Assembly (NCBI GenBank): GCA_949130485.1
Contig: OX422194.1
Span: 4,166,699 to 4,230,698, forward strand
Direction: 5' to 3'
DNA from: Agelas oroides
Taxonomy: Eukaryota > Porifera > Demospongiae > Agelasida > Agelasidae
DNA length: 64,000 nt
Positions within the stretch are counted from its first letter, which is position 1. Every line of letters begins with the position of its first letter. Both the position numbers and the translations under genes were made by a program. The notes beneath the pieces were generated by a model. That model was not told the origin of the DNA and did no database searches. It worked only from the letters and a program-made list of their open reading frames with translations. Below, piece after piece: positions 1 to 13,600 of the stretch.

Positions 1-1168
1 CTGTTCTTTTCTACACTGAAATACCCTCCATCATAGGTGCCAACTAGTGACTTACACACTGGATGGTCGATACTTTGATGGCAGAAACAGGCACTGAACT
101 TAGCTACATCGATCGCTAGTTTCCGTGGATCAATAATACACTTCCGTAATCTTCTCCGCATTACGTAAAACCATTTAGTCACGCCTTAACGCACCTGACA
201 TTGAAAAGAGTCGAGTAACGAGCTTGGTGTATTAGGGTACGTAGTAAGGACCCATTCTTGTTCGGTTTAAAAATAAAGCCTGTTGGGTGGGTTATGTTTG
301 CAGTGCTGGTTACTAGCCTGTATTGGAGCTAGACACTGCAATACCGTAAGATGTTTACCAAGGTAGATCATCATCTACATGCTATGTGTGTGTGTGTATG
401 CCATGCGGAGTTAATAACTGTTATCTGTTTTTCATGCCTTAAATCACTCCATGTTGTACTCAATAGAATACATTGAGCTGTTGTGCCTAAGTGTGCATTA
501 TTTGAATATTTAAAAGCAGGCAGATGGCTAAATACTAAAGTGCAGATTGGTTGAAAATCATGCATTACTTTAGGATATTAGGTCGTGCAAAGTTAACCGT
601 TTTCTGTTGCACCTGTCAAATATGTATGTGCAAACTGACACTAACGCGATGGACGCATCTGCTAGCTAGCAATAGTTGTCATGCCAAAACTTGTGTCTGT
701 TCAGATACTGCATGAGGTCAAGGTGTAGCAGTATTGAAACATTGTCACAGTAGAGAAGTTGTGGATCTTACGAAGAGTGTAGGGCTAGCTGACAAAACTG
801 TAGGTCACCAGCATAACACCTTGTGGATGCTAGACACAACTCTCTGTGACTTACCGCTCATGTGCAAGATGGAGACATTGAGAAAGGGAGGCTTTCAATG
901 AACCCTTTTGTCATTGGCGGTCAGCAATGAGTTAAACTTGGAAAGTACTTTGTGCTTATCCTGCAATGGGTGGAGACAGGGGCGGCATAGCTTCTTACTC
1001 TCTTGCTGTGCAAAGTACAGCAGCTGATATTTGTGGTATAGCGTGACTATGCTTCCAATTACTAAGATCTGTAGTTAACTTTGTATCGCCTTAACAGTTT
1101 AAAGTATTCACTACATTGAGTCACTAAATGACATAATGAATGCTATGCTACCATTTCTATAACTTTAG
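1..1168. other. Intronic/upstream non-coding DNA with dispersed repeats
   Basis: No coding exon is visible. The splice acceptor at 1168 must belong to an intron whose 5' end lies before the window, because the first exon starts in mid-codon. About 25-205 is a diverged copy of 18030-18205. From about 728 the sequence is nearly identical to the DNA before 8512, so it is the left flank of the duplicated unit. About 890-1060 also resembles 63175-63360. Confidence 0.7.
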
Positions 1169-2453
1169 GGTGGTCAAAAGACTTATCTCCCACTACAAAC
1201 GCAACGGAATAGAGATAAAATCTGGAAAGTCAACTCCAATGCATCTTGCATGTGAGAATGGTCAAGTGGAAGTTGTTAAGACAATTGCCACAATGGCACC
1301 ACAGTGGATCAATTCCAGCGATGAAGATAATGATATGAAAACACCACTTCATGTTGCATTGGAGAAAAACTACATAGGTATTGTCAAAGTATTAGTGATA
1401 CAAAAAGCTAAACTGTGTTCTACAAGAAATGGAATCACTCCAATTCATATGGCTGTTCAGAAAAGGAACATTGAGGTGGTGAAAACTCTTCTGTCAGCAT
1501 ACCCTAATGAGATAAATTGCACTGACAACAAAGGGCAAACACCATTGCATTATGCTGCACAACATTGTGGAGATCATCCAGAGATTGTTACAGAACTTAT
1601 TAAAAGGTAAGCACTCACATTCTGAATTGTGCGAGATGGTAATCTGATGTACAGCACATTCCTGTTTTAGTGGAGCTGACATAGGTGCATTGGATAAAAA
1701 GAACTACACACCACTGATGGTAGCAGCAGCTTGGGACAAAGATGATTTATTCAGAAGAATGATGGATGAAGACAGTGCATCTGTGCATAAAACACTATTC
1801 CAAGCTGCAAAGTTGCCTGATCTTAATACTATAAGGGTAAGTGAATATCTATAGTCTGTATATGTTTTCTGCACCATTTTACTAACTTAATGTCATGATT
1901 TATAATTATGCTCCCTTAACAACCACCAGTTGATTTTAAGAACAGCCCCTGGAAGACGTCTGTGTTATGAATGCAAAGATGAAGAGGGCAACACTGTGTT
2001 ACACATAGCTGCAAGTGCTGGTACAGCTAGAGTGATCGAGCACATATTAGAATGGAAGGATGAGATCAAATGCGATGTGAAAAACAACGAAGGGAAAACA
2101 CCGATGCACTTGGCTGCTGAAAATGGACATCATGAGTAAGTTGTTACCACTAGTTATTGTACGTGTTTCTTTCAGAGTTCTATATATGACATCTGTTTTC
2201 CTATAGGATACTGACACAATTGATAATGTGGGATGCTGCAGTTGTAGAAGCTAGAGATAGCAAGGGATTCACTCCACTACATCATGCATGTGAAAAAGGA
2301 GTCTTGGCTGTTGTGGAAGCTTTCAAATCGCAGTTGGAAGTTGAAGATATACGTGAGATCCAAACTTCTGATACTGAAAATACTCCACTGCACATTGCAT
2401 GCATGAGTGGAGACAGTTCTCTTGACATAGTGAAATATCTAATTGAACAGAAT
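728..2453 (+). repeat. Tandem duplicate, left copy (homogenised tract)
   Basis: This stretch matches 8051-9795 almost base for base, through exons and introns. The offset is 7,323 at the start and 7,343 after a 20-bp length difference near 990/8312 (AGGAAGTAGTAGTCCCACTC is present only on the right); one more base differs near 2161. Exon A1 differs from A3 by one residue (Asp to Asn). Identity stops abruptly inside exon A2 after 2453, and beyond that the copies are only paralogous. Confidence 0.85.
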
Positions 2454-4651
2454 GCCAATGTCAATGCTACAAACATGAATGGAGAGACTCCACTACATGT
2501 CAGTGCTAGTAATGGTTTCACAAAGCTCACACAAGAACTGCTGAGAAGAAAAGTGAATGTTGATGTTCAGAATACTTGGGGACGCACTCCTCTTATCTGT
2601 GCTGCTATGAATAACCAAGAGCCAGTGATTTTATTACTGCTTCCAAGGTAAATTTACATAAAATGTTTTGTACAGTATTTTCTCGATCAGACGTTACAGC
2701 TACTATTCAAGGGCAGTATCTATTTGAGGGTGGCATTTATTAACCCTTGGCGCGCATGCGCGAGGGTTACAGTAGTTGTCCTGTGTGTCTGTGTGTCTGT
2801 TTGTCCGTTTTCTCTATTCTGCCTTCTCGCGCTTTTAGGCATCCAACGAGAGGTATCAGCAGCTACAGCGTGGAAAATGCAGTAAAATTAAAAAGCCGTT
2901 TTCTCTAAAACTGCTTGGTTCAAAAGTTAGAAGCGTTAACTTATAAACTTACGGCGACTAAGTCAGCCATTTTCTTCACGTGCAATGTTTCCGTATACCT
3001 CTCCGTAACACGTACGTAGCGGTAATGTGTGATCACGTGACTTGGAGCACGTGGTATAGTGTTTTCCGTCGAACGTTTGTGACTGTCTTTTACGAGAGGT
3101 TCAGAAAGGTATGCCCACAGTGTAATACCGTAGTGCATGCAATGGAATGCAATAGGTATATGCATCTGAGAAAGGTATGCACACAGTGTAATACCGTGGT
3201 GCACGTGAAGAGATCAGTTTGTGACTGTGGCCATGCCTTCGCATTGAAGAAAGGAAAGCACAGTGTACTGCTGTTGGGGACCCTGAGAACGCAATGAAAC
3301 GTAGAAAAGCCTTACTGTCTGAGGAAGGGTTATTAGTGGGGAAAGAGAGAGACAAAGTCCGCAAAACGAGTAAGACAGCTTCTGAAACACGTGAGCAGAC
3401 TTTGCACAGCCTGTGCCACAGGTAAGAACAGAACCAAACACATCTGGCAAGCATGACAGCCTCTATTGTTCACGAGACAGTGATCGATTCTAGTCAACAC
3501 ACAAGTACAATCACATGCACTGCTGCGCTGAGGGTTTGGCACTTCAGTGCCTTTCATTCCTTTGGCGTTCCATGGATAACATTAATTAAGTACTATTGCA
3601 TACGTATGAAAGTGGCCAAGACACAGCATTGCCATAATGTGAAAACTGCTTAGAGGCTCATAGGCTGGAAGTAGTACGTACAACCTTACTGGCAGTCCCG
3701 CTCAGAAGTGGCAGCAACTTGTCGTGGAACACAAATGGCTTTAGTGCTAGCTTGGTGACTGTTGTCAATATTGTTTGTAGACTTGTTCAAATAGTCTTGT
3801 CCCAGGCCTTTCCCAGATTTTATCTAGCAACCATGCAGAAAAACAGCTGCGAGAGAAAATCTGAGGGGTGGCCTAGGCACAGAGCTAGTGTTCATGTATG
3901 TGGTTCCAGCTACTATTTGAGGGTGGGAATTAATTATTTTAGCACTCCTGATTGTGCAGCTACTGTTTGCAGGGAGCAAGGGCAGCATCTGATTAAGATA
4001 ATACAGTATTTAATTGATCGCTACATATCTATCCAGATCAAGTTTGAGGAAGTCTGTAGTCAGTGCAGTGAAGCTAGCACAGACTGAAGTGGTGTCTAGA
4101 CTTCTTAAAGCAAGCAGTGACAGTATTATGAAGAAAGAAGTGTTCGCAGCTATCTGGGACAATGATATTGAATTTATACAGGTACCACAATTGTTATGAA
4201 GTCTTGATTCAACAGTTTATTAAAATACATCTTGCTACAGTGTGTATTATAGCCAGTCTTAATGATATGCTTGAGACAACTATTACTGGTTCACCCTGCT
4301 AGATTGTAGCTGACCAGACAGGAACCAAGTACCTTGCCAAGCCCATTAGTGATGATGGCAACACTCCACTCCACTATGCTGCTTTCCATGGACGTGTTGA
4401 AGCTGTTAAAATTCTTCTTGGAACTAGACCTAAACCAAAGGTAAATTAGCTGAAAGCCTGTTTTATTGATCAAACTGTATTTGTTGTTTTCTCTGCCTCT
4501 TCAGCCTTGTCTCATTATTATGTGTACTTGCCCTGTTTCATAATCACTAGAGCTCATGGTGGTCAACTAGAAACCAAGAAATCAAAGTTGATGCTGAGAA
4601 TAAACATTGTCATACTCCATTATGCCTGGCTGCTGCGAATGGACATGCTGA
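1169..4651 (+). CDS. TRPA-like gene, ankyrin block I (exons A1-B1-C1-A2-B2-C2a-C2b)
   Basis: Exons 1169-1606, 1671-1836, 1930-2135, 2207-2647, 4037-4181, 4303-4440 and 4551-4651. A-type exons carry four clear ankyrin motifs (for example STPMHLACENG, KTPLHVALEKN, ITPIHMAVQKR, QTPLHYAAQHC). B-type exons carry one degenerate repeat ending in an 'LFQAAK..' helix. C-type exons carry two (NTVLHIAASAG, KTPMHLAAENGHH). The intron before 4037 is 1.39 kb, against 62 bp in the duplicate, and holds a decayed transposon-type reading frame. About 14 repeats in total. The block ends in phase 2 (GHA-E), which fits the acceptor at 8511. Confidence 0.82.
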
Positions 4652-7600
4652 GTAAGATTCACATTACTGCTGCATGAAGGCGATATCTCAATGGAGTTAG
4701 ATGTCTTCTTACCCTGGTACATGTGTTACAGATCTGATCAGAGAGCATGGTACATTGCACGTGAGGCTGTTCTTGTGCAATTTTTCGTACTGTGTGATAT
4801 CTCCTAAATGGTGCTGACGTGCACATGGGTTAAGATTTGTCAGCATTGATGCAGTATGAATATCAAAGGGCCATGAATATGATTTAGGCAACCCTGAGTG
4901 AGCCCACACTAGGGAGTTGAACGACGGATTCTCTCTCTCTCTCTATCTCTCTCTTCTCTCTCTCTCTATCTCTCTCAATATAGTATCTCATACTGATTCT
5001 GTAAGTTGGTTTAGACTGTAATTTAATGCAACCACACACTCTGCAAGCTACTAATACCAGCATGAGCAGTGTGGGTGAAGATGGCTACAAGAGACGCTTG
5101 GGAGGAGTAGCTGGAGCATGAGCATCTAGTGTACAAGGGCTGAAAGTTGTGGAAATAAACCTGGGTACTTAGAGTAAGTTAGCAATCATCAGACGACAGG
5201 TATATTCGGACACTCAAACGCAGAGGGAAAACTGCATAAACATTCGGCGATACCACAAGGCTGTAGTGGAGGTACGCGGTACCTGGTGTACCAAAAATGA
5301 CGCCCGCGCATTGTTTCCTGTTGGCGCTAGAAGCGATAGAATGGCCGTCCAAAAAACATCAATATTCGGAGAAGTGCATCTATTTTCAGACACTGTTGTT
5401 TGTGCCTTCTCTGCAGCTGCTTTTGGAGAGATTTTAGCATCGATACGATGCCCCTAGACCTCCCCAATTCGCAATATATTTTGGTAGCGGTAGCTGCTTT
5501 GAACACTCAGGCTACATGCTGGTAGTTGTCCGGTGTTTGTGCGTTGAGTAGTTCTCGAGATATTGCACGATATCGTTTGAACTCACCTATTTATACTGCA
5601 CATAAATCAACCAGCGTACTTTATGAAAAGAAACATGAAATATATTTATATCTCGAGAACTACTCAACACACAAACACAAGTACAAGCATGTAGCCAAGA
5701 GCCTGTAGATTCTACTGATACTTCAACTTGTTTGAAGACAACACGGTAAGAAACGACAAATTTCACTGTCTGATTATTGATCGAATCGGACTGGCCCATG
5801 TTCAGCTGCGCCCCTGAGTGTTCAAAGCAGCTACCGCTACCAAAATATATTGCGAATTGGGGAGGTCTTGGGGCATCGTATCGATGCTAAAATCTCTCCA
5901 AAAGCAGCTTCAGAGAAGGCACAAACAACAGTGTCTGAAAGTACATACACTTATCCGAATATTGATGTTTTTTTGGACGGCCATATTATCGCTTCTAGCG
6001 CCAACAGGAAACAATGCACGGGCGTCATTTTTGGTACACCAGGTACCACGTACCTCAGCTACAGTCTTGTGGTATCGCCGAATTTTTACACAGTTTTCCC
6101 TCCGCGTTTGAGCGTCCGAATATAGCTGTCGTCCGATAATTGCTAACTTACTCTACAGAACATAAAAGATGGGAGAGATTGATCTGAATAGGTCATGGTG
6201 TATTTAGCATTGGCATGGTGACTTTCAATGCCTCTCCTATTTGTGTAAAAACTGCATGACAAGCCAACTAGTGTGTTCAGAGTCACAGCAATCAGCAGGA
6301 GACCAGACTTAATCCCTGTTATCTACAGACATGCATGATTTGTATGCTGTAATCTGGTAATGCACTGATGAAGCCTTAGCTAGCCAAACAATGCTGCTCT
6401 GTATTGCTCATTCAGGCTCACCCCACAGTGTTCTACAAAAACCTACGGTGGCCCAGAAGTACACAAAACGCGTTTTTGAAATCCGGGTTTGACGACGTTT
6501 CGTTTAATTCGACGTTCGCAAAAATGAAGTTTACGGTATCATTTACGGTCGCATGGTGCGGTCACCGATCACTCAGTGCGCTCACCGATCTGCCCCGTGC
6601 GGTAACCGATCACTCAGTGCGCTCACCGATCTGCCCTGTGCGGTCACCGATCTTAGCGTGCGGTCACCGATCTGCCCCGTGCGGTCACCGATCTGCCCTG
6701 TGCGGTGACCGATCACTCAGTGCGGTCACCGATCTGCCCTGTGCGGTGACCGATCACTCAGTGCAGTCACCGATCTGTGCGGTGACCGCACAGGGCAGAC
6801 AGGGCAGATAGGTGACCGCACTGAGTGATCGGTGACGGCACAGGGCAGATCGGTTAGCGCACGGTAAGATCGGTGACCGCACAGGGCAGATCGGTGATCG
6901 CACTGAGTGATCGGTGACCGCACAGGGCAGATCAGTGATCGCACTGAGTGATCGGTCACCGCACAGGGCAGATCGGTGATCGCACTGAGTGATCGGTCAC
7001 CGCACAGGGCAGATCGGTGAGCGCACGCTAAGATCGGTGACCGCACAGAGTGATCAGTGACCGCACGGGGCAGATCGGTGAGCGCACTGAGTGATCGGTG
7101 ACCGCACCATGCGACCATAATAATACCGTAAACATCATTTTTGCGAACGTCGAATTAAACGAAACGTCGTCTAATCCAGATTTCAAAAACGCGTTTTTTG
7201 TACTTCTGGGCCACCGTAAAAACCTCATTGCATGTTTTTCCACAAATAGACATAAGTTTTGTAGGACTATACATGTATGGTTACTTGTTACAGTGTAAAC
7301 TGGCTGTTAACTAAGAGGCTTCATTCCTGGTTTAAATCAACCACAATATTAGTTGATACTGACCTTGTGCTTAGTTAGAGCCACAAATATATTCTCAAAA
7401 AATTGAATTTTGGCACTGAATTACATCATACTACATTAGCCTATGTATGGTGGACAATTTTCATGAGAAAGTGTTAGTCCAAATTTAGCTGTATTGTTGC
7501 TGTGGCTTCCATATATATGTACCAAGAACCTCATTTCCTGACTATAAGAAATCTGATCGATGATGGTGACCTTAAATATTTCCTTTGAAAAGCCACCACA

Positions 7601-10600
7601 CTAACAAACGAGATTATTATTACAACACATGATCTATCTAATGCATGAATTTCAATTCATGGGTGGGTCTAACTTAATTTGATACATGCCTACTAATCTT
7701 TTTGCAAGTTTTCCACACTACTTGTGGTACAGCAGATTGCAAAAGTCTTGCAACACGCAAGCGGAACAGTGGAAAACCACAATTGATTTACCACGAATGA
7801 ATCTGATTATCTTTCCCCCCTCAGCATGCCCTTCCTCTCTGTCAAGCACAATAAGTGGTTTTCCACTGTTCAGCTTGCTTGCTGCAAGACTTTTGCAATC
7901 TGCTGTACAGATACAGACTGTATCACTGCAAAAGCACTTAGGTTACTTCAACCACATTTTAGGTTGTCTCAGTTGCATCAGTGTGACCAAGGAATGCTAC
8001 CAAATAGGTTTCTTGAAAATTCATCAAGGAGCTTCTTCTTTAGTTACATTGCAGTATTGAAACATTGTCACAGTGGACAAGTTGTGGATCTTACGAAGAG
8101 TGTAGGGCTAGCTGACAAAACTGTAGGTCACCAGCATAACACCTTGTGGATGCTAGACACAACTCTCTGTGACTTACCGCTCGTGTGCAAGATGGAGAGA
8201 TTGAGAAAGGGAGGCTTTCAATGAACCCTTTTGTCATTGGCGGTCAGCAATGAGTTAAATTTGAAAAGTACATTGTGCTTATCCTGCAATGGGTGGAGAC
8301 AGGGGCGGCATAGCTTCAGGAAGTAGTAGTCCCACTCTTACTCTCTTGCTGTGCAAAGTACAGCAGCTGATATTTGTGGTATAGCGTGACTATGCTTCCA
8401 ATTACTAAGATCTGTAGTTAACTTTGTATCGCCTTAACAGTTTAAAGTATTCACTACATTGAGTCACTAAATGACATAATGAATGCTATGCTACCATTTC
8501 TATAACTTTAGGGTGGTCAAAAGACTTATCTCCCACTACAAACGCAACGGAATAGAGATAAAATCTGGAAAGTCAACTCCAATGCATCTTGCATGTGAGA
8601 ATGGTCAAGTGGAAGTTGTTAAGACAATTGCCACAATGGCACCACAGTGGATCAATTCCAGCGATGAAGATAATAATATGAAAACACCACTTCATGTTGC
8701 ATTGGAGAAAAACTACATAGGTATTGTCAAAGTATTAGTGATACAAAAAGCTAAACTGTGTTCTACAAGAAATGGAATCACTCCAATTCATATGGCTGTT
8801 CAGAAAAGGAACATTGAGGTGGTGAAAACTCTTCTGTCAGCATACCCTAATGAGATAAATTGCACTGACAACAAAGGGCAAACACCATTGCATTATGCTG
8901 CACAACATTGTGGAGATCATCCAGAGATTGTTACAGAACTTATTAAAAGGTAAGCACTCACATTCTGAATTGTGCGAGATGGTAATCTGATGTACAGCAC
9001 ATTCCTGTTTTAGTGGAGCTGACATAGGTGCATTGGATAAAAAGAACTACACACCACTGATGGTAGCAGCAGCTTGGGACAAAGATGATTTATTCAGAAG
9101 AATGATGGATGAAGACAGTGCATCTGTGCATAAAACACTATTCCAAGCTGCAAAGTTGCCTGATCTTAATACTATAAGGGTAAGTGAATATCTATAGTCT
9201 GTATATGTTTTCTGCACCATTTTACTAACTTAATGTCATGATTTATAATTATGCTCCCTTAACAACCACCAGTTGATTTTAAGAACAGCCCCTGGAAGAC
9301 GTCTGTGTTATGAATGCAAAGATGAAGAGGGCAACACTGTGTTACACATAGCTGCAAGTGCTGGTACAGCTAGAGTGATCGAGCACATATTAGAATGGAA
9401 GGATGAGATCAAATGCGATGTGAAAAACAACGAAGGGAAAACACCGATGCACTTGGCTGCTGAGAATGGACATCATGAGTAAGTTGTTACCACTAGTTAT
9501 TGACGTGTTTCTTTCAGAGTTCTATATATGACATCTATTTTCCTATAGGATACTGACACAATTGATAATGTGGGATGCTGCAGTTGTAGAAGCTAGAGAT
9601 AGCAAGGGATTCACTCCACTACATCATGCATGTGAAAAAGGAGTCTTGGCTGTTGTGGAAGCTTTCAAATCGCAGTTGGAAGTTGAAGATATACGTGAGA
9701 TCCAAACTTCTGATACTGAAAATACTCCACTGCACATTGCATGCATGAGTGGAGACAGTTCTCTTGACATAGTGAAATATCTAATTGAACAGAATACCAA
9801 TGTTGATGCTACGAACCAGAATGGAGAGAATCCTATACATATCTGTGCCAGTAAAGGTTTCATGCAGCTTACACAAGAACTGCTGAAGAGAGGAGCAAAT
9901 GTTGATGTTCAGGATACTTGGGGACGCACTCCACTAATCTGTGCTGCAATGAGTGACCAAGAGCCAATGATTTCGTTGCTGCTTCCAACGTAAGTTTAAT
10001 TTAATGTATTTCATTGATAACGACATTATTATTATAATATCTGCTGCCCAGGTCAGGTTTGAGGAAGTCTGTAGTCATTGCAAAGAAGCTAGCGCAGACA
10101 GAAGTTGTGTCTAAACTTTTTAAAGCAATCAGTGACCATCTTATGAAGAAAGATGTGATCGCAGCTATCGTGGACAATGATGTTAAATTTATACAGGTAG
10201 CAAAATTATAATTATAGTTCTACTAATTACCTATTACTAATTACAAATTGACAAAAATAATCAAAATGATTGTGCGAAAATTGTTGTTAATTTTAACATT
10301 TGATTCCAGCATATGTCCTGTTGAAGAATGTTTAGGCAGAGTAGTAATGTGTTTTAGAGTAGTGATTGAAGGTGGTTATGAAAACTGACTTTTTTACGTA
10401 GATTAGAGCTGTAAAGACTTAGTAGCTGGTATTCATATGAAACTTTATAAACACTCTTTACCACAACAGATTAAATTCTTTTATTAGATTCTAGCAGACC
10501 AGACAGGGACCAAGTTCCTTGCCAAACCTGTTGATGATGATGGTAACACTCCGCTACATTTGGCTGCTATCTATGGACACCTAGAAACTGTTAAGACTCT

Positions 10601-13600
10601 TCTTGGAATCAGACCTAAACCAAAGGTGAATATTCTGAATTCAGAACATTTCCATATTTTGTTATGATACAAACATCAGCATAGCGATCTTATCACTCTA
10701 GAAACTATGGCAATTTAAAGACCCAGAAATCCTAGTTGATGCTGAAAATAAACATCATGAAACTCCTTTACGCCTGGCTGCCAAGAATGGACATTTGCAG
10801 TAAGTTAATTGATGATTTAGATGTAATAAACATGTTTGTTGATACCAAAATAGACTGTCCATGAGGATCACTAAAATGCCTAGCTATTATGTTTATGGCG
10901 GGGACTAAGCAATGAAGAGCACAAATTTTTCCAAAGGGAGAAGATATAGTAAGATCTTGTGTATCTTAACTGTGTTCAGATACAAGTGTTGAAAGATAAC
11001 GTGCTAATCAAATGCAGGATTGCTTGTTAAAAAATGGCTTGCTTTGCATTTGGCTGCATTTTTTACCTCATTTATGTGATATTCCTGAATAGAAACGAAA
11101 TAATGTTCTTTTGTGTAATTGATTGCATCACCACATTCAAAGTTCACACTTCCATTTAAGGGCTGGGCTCATACACTTCTTGATGCGTGAATATCTGATG
11201 AGTGTATATGAGCCCCAACTTAATGCCAATTAAACTCTGTACGGGTTATTTTACATAATTGTTTGAAGGGTTCTGGAAACTTCCTTAGCTGTGCTGTGGT
11301 TGCTATATGAAAACATATAATGGCACTGGCTATGTGTTAGATGTTAGTTTTTAGCAATGCTATTTTATGGCACCTAGGGCAGTGATCATTCTAGTTAACT
11401 ATCAGTGTGATTCTGAAGTTGAGAATGGTGATGATCCTTTGAAAAGTGCGCTGTTCCAAGCTGCCAAGAAGCCAGAAAACATCCAAGCATTGAAGGTAAT
11501 GATAAAAATGCATATTCATTCAAATTCTTATTTCCCTTTTGCTCAACTGTCTTTCACTACTTTTATCCCTCAAACACCACAAACATAATACAAGCTTATA
11601 AGTGAGCTCTGTGAGTTCTCAGTTTGTTATCATTCACGGGATGATCATGGCAATACTCCGCTACATACTTCTGCTTCCTATGGTAATCTACAAGCTGTAG
11701 AGGTGTTTTTGGAGTGGCAACACAGGTATCATGGAGACAAGAAAGCTGAATTGATTTGCAACAATGAGGGTAAAACATCTGCTCACCTTGCCGCTGAATT
11801 TGACAACTCTAGGTAAGAATGAGTATTAATTAACATTGTAAGTAAAAGTAACAGCATTTTTGCTTATGTCATTTATCTAGGATTTTGGAAGTTCACATTA
11901 AGTATAACCTGAATGTTTTAATGGTGAAAGATGGAAATGGAAGGACTGTTCTGCACCTTGCATGCCAAAAGGGACACCTGAACATTGTGCAGGTGATCGA
12001 ATCTCAGTTGGACTCTGAAAAACTGCAAGAAATATATAAGGTTTGTGACAATGAAGGTAATACCGTACTGCATTTGGCATGTCAGTCCCAAAAGAAGACT
12101 GTTGTCAGACATTTGGTTGATAAGAGGAGAACCCACATTGATGCCAGAAACAACTCAAAAGATGAGGAAGCACCCATTCATGTGGCTGCACAGTTTCAGT
12201 CTACTGATATTATTGATATTCTGTTAGACCAAAGAGCAGATATTGAAACCAAAGATGCTAATGAGTGTACTCCACTTCACCATGCTGCAAGATGTAATCA
12301 GAAAGATATGGTTCGGCATCTATTTGAAAGGTAACCTTATTGTTGGTCACACAAAAATTCTAATGCTTGTGTCATGTGTACTTATTTTTGGTACTTTAGA
12401 CATGGAGCAAATCTCACTGCTGAAAATCGAGACCACATCACTCCGCTAGTTTTGGCAGCTCAGAATGAATGCACTGGTACCTTTCAGTTACTGATGCAGC
12501 TCATGGATCAACCAATCAAAACCATTTTTAAAATGATGGATTTAATGGTTGACCATGCTCAAATGTTGACAGTAAGCGTTTGGAAGTTTTACTTTTGTGG
12601 AAACTACTTTTACTATTTAATTTAAGGGCATAGTGCGCTCCTCACACAATAAGTTATGAGCAATAATTTTTCAAAAAATAAGTTCTTTCAGTGTGTTTGT
12701 GTGTTTACATTCTACTGGGGTCATTTAACAAATAGATTGTCATGTATCAATTCGTGATACATAATACCAAGCTTCCTATTAACGTTTTAACACTTCATAA
12801 ATTGCTTATTGTATGCCTTCATGTACTGAATCTAGTTTATGCTCAGAGATGGTTCTTGCGGAAGGAGGATTTGTGATGCAAGGAATGACTGTAAGAATAC
12901 CTTACTTCATGTGGCTGCTCTCCATGGAAATACTGAAGCTCTAATAGCTCTATTGGATGAAGGAGTTCCACCTGCAAGCAAGAATGATGAGCATAAAACA
13001 CCTATGCATTTAGCTGCTGTAAATGGACATGCTAGGTAAGGGAATAGTACACAATATGGTTGTATCATTATGACAGCTTTCCTTTAATTGACATTTAGCA
13101 TTGTAAAGGAGATGATTTCACGTGAACCTTCCTTGGCGAAGAATATAGATCTTGAAGGAATGACTCCTCTCCACTGTGCTTGTCAACAAGGACACTTAAA
13201 TGTTGTTAAAGCTCATGAGTCACTGCTAGAAATGAAGGAAATATGGGCTGCTCGAAATAATGACTCTGACACCCCACTCCATCTCAGTTGTGCAAGTTTG
13301 AGTGTGCAGATTGTCTGTTATCTCATTTCAAATGGAGTAAATATTAATGCTAAAAATAACAAATCACTGACTCCACTTCACATTGCTACACAAAACAGTC
13401 ATGTGGGTATTGCAGAAATGTTGTTGAACGAGAGAGCTAAAGCCAACTGCCAAGACATGAAAAGGTACACTCCTCTTCACTACGCTGCAGAAAGGAACTC
13501 CAAAGATTTAGTTCATTTATTGTGCACAAAGTAAGTTTTTTCTGTTTTTCAGTACACTTTTACAATTTTAAGAATTCATCTGTGTAATTTCTTTGCATTT

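Larger units (their letters stand above)
4652..8511. other. TRPA intron packed with fold-back elements
   Basis: This 3.9-kb intron joins ankyrin block I to block II. It holds a CT-rich microsatellite (4931-4977), a dispersed repeat (4885-5050), a TA-flanked fold-back element (5172-6153), a minisatellite-armed fold-back element (6445-7217), a small fold-back (7728-7908), and the left flank of the duplicated tract (from 8051). I see no coding exon in it. Confidence 0.65.

Noticed and set aside
5818-6125. Possible gene in the fold-back element (also at 25729-26097 and 26365-26766)
   Set aside because: The frames are mirror images in the two arms of the same element on both strands and have no domain; explained by the inverted repeats.
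6404-7243. RSPICPVRSP-type repeat protein
   Set aside because: Lies in the minisatellite arms of the 6445-7217 element; identical on both strands.
1169-8511. Blocks I and II as two separate TRPA genes
   Set aside because: No stop, promoter or 3' end is seen between them, and the last exon of block I is in phase with the first of block II.
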